The translations under genes were made by a program, and so were the position numbers. This document shows positions 13,070-19,780 of a stretch of 19,780 bases of DNA, one piece after another. Within the stretch, counting starts at the first letter, position 1; each line of letters opens with the position of its first letter. The notes under the pieces are model-generated. The model was not told the origin of the DNA and searched no databases. It was given only the letters and a program-made list of their open reading frames with translations. The DNA is from CAZHMN01 sp964533705 (GTDB taxonomy: Bacteria > Electryoneota > B3-LCP): positions 1 to 19,780 of the forward strand of contig CAZHMN010000055.1 of assembly GCA_964533705.1 (NCBI GenBank), given 5' to 3'.

Positions 13070-13401
13070 GTTTTCGCAGCACTTTTACTGTGATCCGCCG
13101 GGCCGCAGGGAATTACGTCGACGGAATTTGGGTTGAAGGCGATCCGACTGAAATGGAAATTAAAGCCAGTGTTCAACCGCTGCGTCCAGAACAGGTAAAT
13201 TTACTGCCGGAAGGTCGGCGAACCGACCAAGCTTTCAAAATCTACACAGATACGGAGCTCCTGGTTGCCAGTTCGGAAGATGCACAGAATTCGGATTTGA
13301 TTGTTATTGAAAGCGAAAATTTTGAGATTATCGCAGTTGCTCCTTTTAAATCGGACGTCATAAATCATTACCGAGCCATAGCGGTGAAGCCAGTACCATG
13401 A
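13066..13401 (+). CDS. Probable head-closure / head-tail adaptor protein
   Basis: A 111-residue beta-rich protein: FTVIRRAAGNYVDGIWVEGD at the N terminus, VQPLRPEQVNLLPEGRRTDQAFKIY in the middle and DVINHYRAIAVK at the end. This is a widespread small phage neck protein found between gp10-like and tail-terminator genes in contractile-tail phages, usually annotated hypothetical or head closure. The role here rests mainly on that position and on the general pattern. It overlaps the neck gene by 4 nt and the next gene by 4 nt. Confidence 0.7.
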   Translation: MSFRSTFTVIRRAAGNYVDGIWVEGDPTEMEIKASVQPLRPEQVNLLPEGRRTDQAFKIYTDTELLVASSEDAQNSDLIVIESENFEIIAVAPFKSDVINHYRAIAVKPVP

Positions 13402-13943
13402 GCGAAGGCATAGATTTCAGCTATTTCAAGTCCCTGATCCATACATGGATCAGCTCACAAATGGGAGAAGTGCCGGTCATCTGGGCTGAGCAGACGGGTC
13501 CTGCTCCTGATGAACTGTATGTCACATTGAAAATCCTAAATCGCTCAGCGATTGGTAACGATTATATCGCTCCTCCGGATCCTGTGAGCGGCTATGGTCA
13601 CAAGCGCGGTGACCGGGAAATCACTCTTTCTATACAGGCATTAGGAGAAGGTTCATACCAAGCGCTGGCCGATCTGGAAGAGGCATTTAGAGTGCCTCTC
13701 GTCTATGAATCCCTCGAAACCCAGGGGATTGTATTCATTGATACGCACGGCCTTTCTGACATTACCTCCCTTTTTGGATCCTTCAGAGAAGAACGAGCTC
13801 TATTGGATGTCCGACTGCGCGTAGCCGTACCCTTCAGAGAAACACCTCCTGAACCGTGCGGGGTTGAAACCGGCGTGATTGAAAAAACGACCATAGAGGG
13901 CGAAATTGAAGATCACGAACTTACCATAAATGTAGAGACTTAA
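13398..13943 (+). CDS. Neck / tail terminator protein (gp12-like, LIC_12616 type)
   Basis: A 181-residue protein. Residues 1-150 carry SLIHTWISSQMGEVPVIWAEQ, DELYVTLKILN, GDREITLSIQALGEG, LADLEEAF and a final RALLDVRLRVAVP strand, the alpha/beta pattern of phage tail-terminator proteins that cap the tail tube and join it to the neck. The extra 30 C-terminal residues (IEKTTIEGEIEDHELTINVE) are acidic and beta-like. It precedes the sheath gene by 14 nt. Assignment is from the pattern plus position directly before sheath and tube. Confidence 0.75.
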   Translation: MSEGIDFSYFKSLIHTWISSQMGEVPVIWAEQTGPAPDELYVTLKILNRSAIGNDYIAPPDPVSGYGHKRGDREITLSIQALGEGSYQALADLEEAFRVPLVYESLETQGIVFIDTHGLSDITSLFGSFREERALLDVRLRVAVPFRETPPEPCGVETGVIEKTTIEGEIEDHELTINVET

Positions 13944-13957
13944 ATTAGGAGTTCAAC

Positions 13958-15310
13958 ATGTCTTCCATTCGAGATATTGTCGACGTCCAGATCAGCCTCG
14001 AAACTCCCAGTATATCACAAACCGGATTTGGAACTCTGAATATCCTGGGGGAATCGGAAAAGCTACCCAAGACAGACATCTGGGTGTTGACATTCGATGC
14101 TGAAATGGTGACGGAAAATCAATTCACCTGTAAGGTTAACGGTGATACCATTGGTCCCGTCACCTATGCAACCAGCCATGATGCTACCATGGACGCCATC
14201 GCTACCGCCATTCAAGATCATGCTGACGTAGCTACCGCCGTCGCTACGGCCGAGGAACATGCCTGGAAGGATACGATCACCATAACGTCTGTAGATGATA
14301 CTAAGATCGTAATTACCGAAATTGCGATTACTGGAGGTGCATCTCAGCCTGGCGTAGAAGATGCCCAAACTCAAGCACTCACCCGGATTCGATTTTACAG
14401 CTCTATGACGGCTGTTGCCGTTGATTTTGCTACGACCGATTTGGAATACAAAGCTGCCTCAGCTGCTTTCTCCCAGGATCCTGCACCGGATCAGATCGCC
14501 ATTAGCCGTAAGAATGCGGCCGGTGAAACCTGGGTTGAAGCATTGAATAAGGTGGTTCTTGAATCTGATGAATGGTATGGCCTGGTGATCTGCGAACGAA
14601 CTCAGAGCGACGTGGAAGCTGTAGCGGCCTGGGTTGAAACTCATACCAAGCTATTCTTGACCGCTTCGAATGATCCGGTCATTCTGGGATCAGGTACAAC
14701 GGACGTGGCGTCGACCTTCAAATCAAATTCTTATGCCCGTTCTGGGGTGATTTATCACAATAATGCTGATGGATCGGCAACTGATCCTTGGCCAGATGCA
14801 GCCTGGTTCGGGAAAATGCTGCCTATGCAACCCGGTTCGGCAACCTGGATGTTTAAGACGCTTTCCGGAGTGACAGTCGTTACTCTAACTGATACCGAGG
14901 CAAATTACGCTTTAGGGAAGTACTGCAACATCTATGAGGCCATTCATGGCGTTAATATGACCCGAGAAGGCCGGGTCGGTTCTGGAGAATACCTGGACGT
15001 CATGAGGGGCATCGATTGGCTGGAAATGCGCATCGCTGAACGGGTTTTCGCCCTTCTGGAAACGCAACCCAAGGTTCCCTATACGGATCCCGGGGTGCAA
15101 TCGGTCGTCGGCGAAGTAAAAGCGCAACTGAGCGCGGCTGTATCGGCCAACGTCCTGGCGGCAGATCCCGCCCCTGTAGTTTCGGCTCCACTCGTGGCCG
15201 ACGTCAGCCCGGTTGATCGGGCCAACCGTTATCTTCCCGACATCACTTTTACCGGGACCCTTGCCGGCGCGGTGCATTCGGTCGCAATTCGCGGTACGAT
15301 CAGCGTCTAG
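13958..15310 (+). CDS. Contractile tail sheath protein, DUF3383 family
   Basis: The presence of a sheath marks the phage as contractile. The 450-residue protein has the DUF3383 arrangement: N-terminal VDVQISLETPSISQTGFGTLNIL, a strand-rich centre with YSSMTAVAVDF, SAAFSQDPAPDQIAISRK, WYGLVICERTQSDVEAVAAW, a LGKYCNIYEAIHGVNMTREG region, EYLDVMRGIDWLEMRIAERVF, and a closing RYLPDITFTGTLAGAVHSV segment ending in a short strand of the type that interlocks neighbouring subunits. Residues about 41-132 hold an inserted beta domain (FTCKVNGDTIGPVTYAT...IATAI) like the two in the cement protein. The ribosome site TAGGAG precedes ATG 13958. Confidence 0.88.
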   Translation: MSSIRDIVDVQISLETPSISQTGFGTLNILGESEKLPKTDIWVLTFDAEMVTENQFTCKVNGDTIGPVTYATSHDATMDAIATAIQDHADVATAVATAEEHAWKDTITITSVDDTKIVITEIAITGGASQPGVEDAQTQALTRIRFYSSMTAVAVDFATTDLEYKAASAAFSQDPAPDQIAISRKNAAGETWVEALNKVVLESDEWYGLVICERTQSDVEAVAAWVETHTKLFLTASNDPVILGSGTTDVASTFKSNSYARSGVIYHNNADGSATDPWPDAAWFGKMLPMQPGSATWMFKTLSGVTVVTLTDTEANYALGKYCNIYEAIHGVNMTREGRVGSGEYLDVMRGIDWLEMRIAERVFALLETQPKVPYTDPGVQSVVGEVKAQLSAAVSANVLAADPAPVVSAPLVADVSPVDRANRYLPDITFTGTLAGAVHSVAIRGTISV

Positions 15311-15350
15311 ATTAGAAAATTTTCACATTCCATGATCAGGAGAATAGAAA

Positions 15351-15803
15351 ATGGCTGAAGTACGAACTTTAGATCCCGCCAAAGTGGTGATCTCTGTCGG
15401 AGGAGTGCCCATCAGCGGGTACGCCGATGGGACCTTTATCCGGGTGGAACGATCTTCGGATATGTTTAGCAAGGTCGTCGGTGCTGATGGAAAGACGGCT
15501 CGGGCCAAGTCCAACGACCGTTCCGGGACTGTTATTCTGACGCTTTTGCAGACAAGTCCCTCGAACGACGTGCTGTCAGGATTAGCTATCTTGGACGAGC
15601 TGCAAAATAGCGGCGTGGTGCCAATTGGAGCTACGGATTTGTCTGGAGCGACAACTATTTTTTCCGGCACTGGTTGGGTGCGCAAGATGCCTGATTGGGA
15701 GGCGGGTAAGGAGATCGGCAACATCGAGTGGACCATTGACTGCGCCGATCTGGAAATCTTCATCGGCGGCAATAAAGCTTCCGAGGCGGTGCTGAACCAG
15801 TAG
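15351..15803 (+). CDS. Tail tube protein, DUF3277 family
   Basis: A 150-residue protein that builds the inner tube of the contractile tail. It has the family pattern of short beta hairpins: KVVISVGGVPISGYADGTFI, VERSSDMFSKVVGADGK, SGTVILTLLQTSPSND, FSGTGWVRKMPDWEAGKEIG, and WTIDCADLEIFIGG near the end. It follows the sheath gene, with AGGAG 40 nt after the sheath stop and just before ATG 15351. Length is standard for a tail tube subunit. Confidence 0.85.
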   Translation: MAEVRTLDPAKVVISVGGVPISGYADGTFIRVERSSDMFSKVVGADGKTARAKSNDRSGTVILTLLQTSPSNDVLSGLAILDELQNSGVVPIGATDLSGATTIFSGTGWVRKMPDWEAGKEIGNIEWTIDCADLEIFIGGNKASEAVLNQ

Positions 15804-15823
15804 TCAAAAAGAAAGCATGAATC

Positions 15824-16330
15824 ATGCCTATAAAATCCTTTCCCAAAGAGATAGATGGCGTCAACTATGAGGTGACGCAATTTCCCGCCGATGAAGCGAT
15901 CGTCATTATGACCAAATTACTCGAAATCTTCGGCACTTCTGTCGGGAACATCGTCGAGGGCAGCGTCCCCAAAAACGAAGCCCCCAAATCAATCCTCGAC
16001 ATCGATCTGGATTTTTCCGCTGTTGGTCGAGCTTTTTCATCGCTTGTCATGCGATTAGGGGAAAAACATGTCGCCGATCTTTTCTTCCGTATGCTGCAGG
16101 GGACGCATGTGCGATCCGATCAAGGTGGGTCCTTCGGCAATCAAAATGGCCGAATTCTCTTCAATAATCATTTCGCCGGGCGGTTGAGCTCCCTGGTTAA
16201 GCTACTGGTTTTCATCGTGGAGGTTAATTACGGGGATTTTTTCGGCGGCGGGGATATTGGAAGTCTGACCGACAAGGTACTCGGACTGACGAAATCCCCG
16301 GCTGGCAACAAAAAATCAATAAAAAATTAG
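15824..16330 (+). CDS. Tail assembly chaperone, short (0-frame) product
   Basis: A 168-residue protein located between tube and tape measure, the fixed position of tail assembly chaperones, which coat the tape measure while the tube forms and are not in the virion. The N terminus (FPKEIDGVNYEVTQFPADEA) and the FSAVGRAFSSLVMRLGEKHV and FFRMLQGTHV blocks match the chaperones of this phage type. The last codons are lysine-rich and AT-rich (AACAAAAAATCAATAAAAAATTAG), ending directly on an A AAA AAT heptamer. A second frame continues without its own start, so a longer frameshift product is expected (see 15824-16506). Confidence 0.8.
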   Translation: MPIKSFPKEIDGVNYEVTQFPADEAIVIMTKLLEIFGTSVGNIVEGSVPKNEAPKSILDIDLDFSAVGRAFSSLVMRLGEKHVADLFFRMLQGTHVRSDQGGSFGNQNGRILFNNHFAGRLSSLVKLLVFIVEVNYGDFFGGGDIGSLTDKVLGLTKSPAGNKKSIKN

Positions 16331-16506
16331 ATCCGGATCTTCACCGGGAATGGTTGATCTGGAGATTAGTGATCGAAAAGGTAGCGACATTGAGAGAGAT
16401 ATGCGAAAGCTGGAGTTTCCTGGACGTGGCCAAAGCCAATGCATTACTGGACTGGCGGGATGAATGCGAAAAGCAGGCCGTAGAAAACGCTAAGATCAAT
16501 TCATAG
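15824..16506 (+). CDS. Tail assembly chaperone, long product by -1 frameshift
   Basis: After the 0-frame stop (TAG 16328-16330) the -1 frame is open to TAG 16504-16506. Its 60 codons read as protein: LDPDLHREWLIWRLVIEKVA, then CESWSFLDVAKANALLDWRDE. This WLIWRLVIEKV...DANALLDW pattern is the second half of the chaperone in related phages. A slip by one base at A AAA AAT (16321-16327), directly before the stop, joins the frames into a protein of about 227 residues, as lambda gpG-T and Mu-like phages do. The heptamer fits X XXY YYZ with the third base imperfect. The -1 frame lacks a plausible ribosome site and start codon of its own. Confidence 0.72.
16321..16327 (+). promoter_or_regulatory. 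Putative -1 ribosomal slippery heptamer (A AAA AAT)
   Basis: The heptamer lies in the 0 frame as codons AAA AAT immediately before TAG 16328-16330. Re-pairing one base back reads AAA AAA and then continues as the open TTA GAT CCG frame. The nearby CAAAAAAT run at 16310-16316 is a poorer candidate because the P-site base does not re-pair. Being next to a stop codon can itself promote slippage. Confidence 0.6.
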
Positions 16507-16513
16507 GGGAAAT

Positions 16514-18184
16514 ATGGTCGTTAGAGAACTGGTCACCCGGCTGGGATTTTCGCCCGATATGGCTGGCTTGCGCAAGGCCGATACGGCGGTGATGCGGTTC
16601 GCCGGGAAGATGCAGAATGTCGGCCGGAAGATGTCTTTTATGATTACAGCTCCTCTAGTGGGGATGGGTATTGGCGTTTTCAAGGCCAGCATGGATTTCA
16701 ACAAGGCCATGGCCAATGTTGCTACTTTGATTCCGGGGAATATCGAACGAGTCAAGTCATTGAAAAGCACCGTTCAGAATTTGGCCATTCAATTCGGAAA
16801 ATCGACCGATGACATCGCAGGGGGGCTTTACCAGGTGATTTCGGCTTTCGGGGATACTGCAGATACAGAAGAAATATTGAAGATCAATACGGAGGCTGCT
16901 GCAGCGGGAATGGCCACTGTTACCGATGCAATCAATTTAACCAGTGCTGTAACGAAAGCTTATGGGGATACATCAGCGGAAGCCGTTCAACATTCTGCTG
17001 ATTTAGCGTTTCAAACTGTAAAGCTCGGGCAAACAACATTCCCGGAGTTAGCTTCTGAAATACAAAATGTCACTCCATTAGCCTCAACCCTCGGCCTCAA
17101 AGTAGAAGAATTATTTGGCCTATTTGCCACATTAACAGGCGTGACAGGGGATACCAATAAGGTATCAACCCAGTTAGCATCGATCATGCGGGCCTTCATA
17201 CGACCGACCGAAAATATGAAACTTGCTATAAAGAAACTTGGATATGAATCGTCCAAAACCATACTCACAGAATTAGGATTATTAGGCGCTCTTAAAGAGG
17301 TCATTTCCACAACAGATGGATCCGAGGAGTCTATTGGGAAATTGGTCATGCGTGCAGAAGGTTTAACGGCTATTTTCCCACTATTAACCAATCTTGCCGA
17401 AACCTATACATGGAAAACGAAGGAGATGGAAAATGTGACGGGAGCTACGGCTGAAGCGCATAAAGAGATGGCGGAAGGCATTAACAAGACTGGATATGAA
17501 TATGAGCAGGCTAAGCAGCGAATCATTGTGGCATCCCAGAAATTAGGTGATGCGCTGGGTGAAAAAGGCGCATTTGCATCAATTTCTAAAAGAATTGAAG
17601 ATCTGACGGATGCAATTCGCGAAGCCAGTCCTGAAACAATAGATTTCTTCACTAATCTAGGTATCGCATTGGCAGCATTAAGTGTTGGGTCGTTGATTCT
17701 AAGTAAGATCGTTTTAGCTGTATCAACTTTGGCACCCTATATAACTCAAATCGCTGCCGCAATTATTCCTATCATGGATTTCATCCAATGGATGAAGGGT
17801 GAAGGTCCTTCAATGTTCCAGGACATTTTGGGGGAATTCCCAGGACCATTCGGCAAAGGCGGAGGTAAACCCGGAGAACCTCCCAGCATTTTTTCAAAAG
17901 AAGGTTTCGAGGCGGCAAAACCCTATATCAATGATTTCATAAAAGGTCTCAATACATTAGCCACGCTAGGTTTGAATTGGGTTGGTTTGCCAGAACCAGT
18001 TCCATATATCAAGCCATCATCGACAACTCAACCCGTGGTTGTTAATGCTGAAAATCACATCAGCGTTACGCTTCCGGAGGGCGCATCTGAAGATAAAGTT
18101 ATTCAAGCGACGCAGAAATCCGTAAGCGACTCTCTGGATACCTTAGCTCGTGACATTCAACGTAATTTCCCCAAGACGGAATAA
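16514..18184 (+). CDS. Tail tape measure protein (short)
   Basis: The tape measure sets tail length and is delivered with DNA. The 556-residue protein has the tape-measure pattern: an N-terminal KADTAVMRFAGKMQNVGRKM coiled coil, MITAPLVGMGIGVF hydrophobic helix (about 43-56), then the TP901-type core (NKAMANVATLIPGN, QFGKSTDDIAGGLYQVIS, LGLKVEELFGLFATLTGVTG, TQLASIMRAFIRP). A second membrane-like stretch at about 376-420 is flanked by Gly/Pro-rich linker. No peptidoglycan hydrolase domain is present. At the usual 0.15 nm per residue it predicts a tail of roughly 80 nm, short for a myovirus. Bases 16900-18000 are more AT-rich than the flanks. AGGGGAA before ATG 16514 is the ribosome site. Confidence 0.88.
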   Translation: MVVRELVTRLGFSPDMAGLRKADTAVMRFAGKMQNVGRKMSFMITAPLVGMGIGVFKASMDFNKAMANVATLIPGNIERVKSLKSTVQNLAIQFGKSTDDIAGGLYQVISAFGDTADTEEILKINTEAAAAGMATVTDAINLTSAVTKAYGDTSAEAVQHSADLAFQTVKLGQTTFPELASEIQNVTPLASTLGLKVEELFGLFATLTGVTGDTNKVSTQLASIMRAFIRPTENMKLAIKKLGYESSKTILTELGLLGALKEVISTTDGSEESIGKLVMRAEGLTAIFPLLTNLAETYTWKTKEMENVTGATAEAHKEMAEGINKTGYEYEQAKQRIIVASQKLGDALGEKGAFASISKRIEDLTDAIREASPETIDFFTNLGIALAALSVGSLILSKIVLAVSTLAPYITQIAAAIIPIMDFIQWMKGEGPSMFQDILGEFPGPFGKGGGKPGEPPSIFSKEGFEAAKPYINDFIKGLNTLATLGLNWVGLPEPVPYIKPSSTTQPVVVNAENHISVTLPEGASEDKVIQATQKSVSDSLDTLARDIQRNFPKTE

Positions 18185-18711
18185 TGCTGCAGCTTTTACT
18201 AGGCGGATCCCGGGATACCGGCTTCAAGAAGTCCGGATTAACGGCCTTCGCCTTTGAAATAGATGCGATTCTGAGTGAGAATCACCTGATGCGGTCCCTG
18301 GTGACAAGTTCACCGGTGGAGGACGGTGCCACCATCGCCGATCACATTATCCTGCAGCCAGAGGAAATCAGCATCCGGGGAATCGTGTCGAATACGCCGG
18401 TGAAACTGTTTGGAATTGGGGCTTTTGAGGATCGCGTTCAGAATGCTATGGATACGCTGCAGGCGCTGCGAGAATCGAAGGAAATGATCACTGTGGTATC
18501 AGAGCTCAAGGTCTATGATGATATGGTTTTCACCGAAATACAGTACCCCAGGGATCAGCGCACCGGCCAGGTACTGGAATTCAAAGCCACCTTACAGAAG
18601 ATCCGCAAAGTCCAGTTTCAGACTACAAGTATTTCTCCAACGGCGACGGATTCTGACCAGGCCAAACCCGAACAGGACGTCGGTTCGCAATCAACAACGT
18701 CTTTAGAATAG
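18184..18711 (+). CDS. Dit-like distal tail / baseplate protein
   Basis: A 175-residue protein whose start overlaps the tape-measure stop by one base (TAATG). The core FEIDAILSENHLMRSLVTSSPVEDGATIADHIILQPEEISIRGIV is the N-terminal domain of Dit-like proteins, which form the ring joining tube to baseplate. It continues with AMDTLQALRESKEMITVVSELKVYDDMVFTEIQY and a final EFKATLQKIRKVQF strand, the typical hub-ring beta pattern. The last 25 residues are a Ser/Thr/Gln-rich linker. Position directly after the tape measure is as expected. Confidence 0.8.
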   Translation: MLQLLLGGSRDTGFKKSGLTAFAFEIDAILSENHLMRSLVTSSPVEDGATIADHIILQPEEISIRGIVSNTPVKLFGIGAFEDRVQNAMDTLQALRESKEMITVVSELKVYDDMVFTEIQYPRDQRTGQVLEFKATLQKIRKVQFQTTSISPTATDSDQAKPEQDVGSQSTTSLE

Positions 18712-18721
18712 AGAGGTTACG

Positions 18722-19213
18722 ATGAAACGTTATATACCGGGCATTTTGATCGTGCTGACAATCGGATCGATTTTCCTGGTCGGCTCGACGACCAAGCGGG
18801 GTATTTATCCGAAATCATTCATTCTGTATGGTCAGAAATCTTCGGTTAATCTCAAGCTGGAATTTCCTGACGAGCGGGGCGGTTTCTCTCATTGGTGGCT
18901 GAGGGTGGATAATCTTAAAGCACCCTCAACGATTGACAGTCTTTCATTTCAATACTGCATCGCCAGGAGCAAAAGCGCGGGTGACACATTAGCTCAGCGA
19001 CCTAATGCCTGGCGTTTCGCTCAGGATTACACAGGTGGACTTTCACAGAGAAATTATGATTACAGTTTCAGCTTTGTTGACAGCGGATTGTACGTTTTGC
19101 GCATTGATCAAGATGGCATAGGATATGATTACCTGGATTTCCTGGCGACGCATGTAGATAGTGCTCTGGCCGACTGTCTGAAAGTAACCATATCACAGAC
19201 CATGAATTTCTAA
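18722..19213 (+). CDS. Exported or membrane-anchored hypothetical protein
   Basis: A 163-residue protein beginning with MKRYIPGILIVLTIGSIFLV, a basic start and a hydrophobic run at about residues 5-21, so it is probably secreted or anchored by an uncleaved signal; no lipobox Cys follows. The rest is strand-rich and aromatic (HWWLRVDNL, DYTGGLSQRNYDYSFSFVDSGLYVLRIDQDG), with two cysteines. GAGAGG precedes the ATG 10 nt after the Dit-like gene. I do not recognise the family. An export signal is unexpected between a Dit-like gene and where hub and baseplate genes should lie. Confidence 0.65.
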   Translation: MKRYIPGILIVLTIGSIFLVGSTTKRGIYPKSFILYGQKSSVNLKLEFPDERGGFSHWWLRVDNLKAPSTIDSLSFQYCIARSKSAGDTLAQRPNAWRFAQDYTGGLSQRNYDYSFSFVDSGLYVLRIDQDGIGYDYLDFLATHVDSALADCLKVTISQTMNF

Positions 19214-19226
19214 GCAGGGAAATAAA

Positions 19227-19780
19227 ATGAAAAGATTGATAAATTTGATAGTGCTACTAGTCGCCGGATTATTTCTTTTCAGTCTGTGCGAGCTGTGTTA
19301 TGCACAGATCGATCTACGCTACGATCGACGAGCCGTAGAGCAGCCGGACAACGTCATCTACGTCGGGGAGGGTCTCCGATACTCAACGATTGAAGCGGCG
19401 GTCAACAGCGCCAAATCTGGAGACATGATCGTCCTGCATCCGGGCAGATATACGGATCGAAAGGTCAACATTCCGTCCGGCAAGAGGTTGAAGATTAAGG
19501 GCGATGGTCTCTGGTCGCATTGGATTGTTAGTGATTCAGCGTTCAGCTGTGCCGCTGATTCGCTGATATTGGAGAATTTTCAACTGGAAGCGACCGGTTC
19601 AGGGCAGCTATTCTGGTTAACTCCCGCCAGTGGAGATCGTCCTAATATCTGGCTGCAAAATATGACGTTAATCTGTTCAACGTTAACTTTTGTGGATACG
19701 GTTTTCGCTGAAGGCGGCATCTGGTATGCGCTTCAACCTGAAGGCATCAGAGTTTCCGGTCAAGGTTCATTGCTGAATGC
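19227..19780 (+). CDS. Secreted parallel beta-helix protein (3' end beyond the window)
   Basis: ATG 19227 (AGGGA upstream) opens a frame that continues to the end of the window, 184 full codons. It begins MKRLINLIVLLVAGLFLFSL and a signal-peptidase site is likely after CYA (about residue 26). Then comes the start of a right-handed beta-helix: IYVGEGLRYSTIEAAVNSA, KSGDMIVLHPGRYTDRKVNI and LKIKGDGLW, the pectate-lyase/NosD-like pattern (TI..A...A..GD.I.V.PG.Y), followed by Leu/Asn-rich coils. Such folds are common in phage tail spikes but those have no signal peptide, whereas bacterial secreted proteins do. No catalytic residues can be assigned in this fragment. Confidence 0.75.
   Translation, partial: MKRLINLIVLLVAGLFLFSLCELCYAQIDLRYDRRAVEQPDNVIYVGEGLRYSTIEAAVNSAKSGDMIVLHPGRYTDRKVNIPSGKRLKIKGDGLWSHWIVSDSAFSCAADSLILENFQLEATGSGQLFWLTPASGDRPNIWLQNMTLICSTLTFVDTVFAEGGIWYALQPEGIRVSGQGSLLN

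Noticed and set aside
1..19780. CRISPR array, insertion sequence, integrase or attachment site
   Set aside because: No spaced direct-repeat array, transposase or integrase frame, or terminal inverted repeats were seen. The tRNA genes could serve as attachment sites in principle but nothing beside them supports it.

Overview
The window is part of a tailed-phage (Caudoviricetes) genome or prophage of contractile-tail (myovirus) type. Every supported gene is on the + strand, most genes touch or overlap by a few bases, and from about 3.7 kb onward the order is a textbook head-then-tail module: small and large terminase, portal, MuF, protease/scaffold, cement protein, major capsid, head completion, neck, tail terminator, sheath, tube, tail assembly chaperone, tape measure, Dit-like protein. 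Base composition is close to balanced and Shine-Dalgarno sequences are strong (GGAGG-like). I cannot name the host; nothing in the window is host chromosomal DNA. No integrase, repressor, transposase or lysis gene is visible, so lifestyle cannot be read from this piece.

Region 1 (1-3.5 kb) is an accessory block: the 3' end of an unknown gene, a short ASCH-like protein, a 26-residue Cys-motif microprotein missed by length cut-offs, a Gp37/Gp68-family (DUF5131) protein, a small Cys-rich protein, a RusA-type Holliday-junction resolvase with an internal insertion, a small membrane protein, a ParB-like protein ending in a CPNC zinc knuckle, and a Mom-family protein (adenine modification in phage Mu). 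Between the ParB-like gene and mom lies about 140 nt that fold on paper into several hairpins. Two tRNA genes follow: a tRNA-Gly(GCC) whose 5' end is the 3' end of mom, and a CAT-anticodon tRNA with some initiator features.

Region 2 (3.5-8.1 kb) is packaging and portal: a small basic protein, TerS, TerL, a DUF1073 portal, a MuF-type minor head protein and a small unknown protein. Region 3 (8.08-8.27 kb) is the only sizeable non-coding gap in the structural module. It holds a strong sigma70-like promoter (TTGACA-N17-TATATT) and, about 50 nt after the predicted start, a 20-bp perfect-length hairpin plus T-run. This makes a discrete ~105-nt RNA or an attenuator directly in front of the capsid genes.

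Region 4 (8.27-13.9 kb) is head and neck: a DUF2213 protease with a nested in-frame scaffold start, a cement/decoration protein carrying two inserted beta domains, a DUF2184 major capsid protein and the connector genes. Region 5 (13.9-18.7 kb) is the tail: a DUF3383 sheath carrying a third copy of the same beta domain, a DUF3277 tube, a tail assembly chaperone with an undeclared -1 frameshift extension, a short tape measure and a Dit-like protein. Region 6 (18.7 kb to the end) breaks the pattern: two genes for proteins with N-terminal export signals, the second a parallel beta-helix protein running off the window, sit where baseplate hub genes would be expected.

The points most worth a second look are the ParB-zinc-knuckle/structured leader/Mom cassette, the promoter-RNA-terminator unit before the capsid operon, the beta domain shared by capsid cement protein and tail sheath, the tRNA pair, and the exported-protein pair in the baseplate region.
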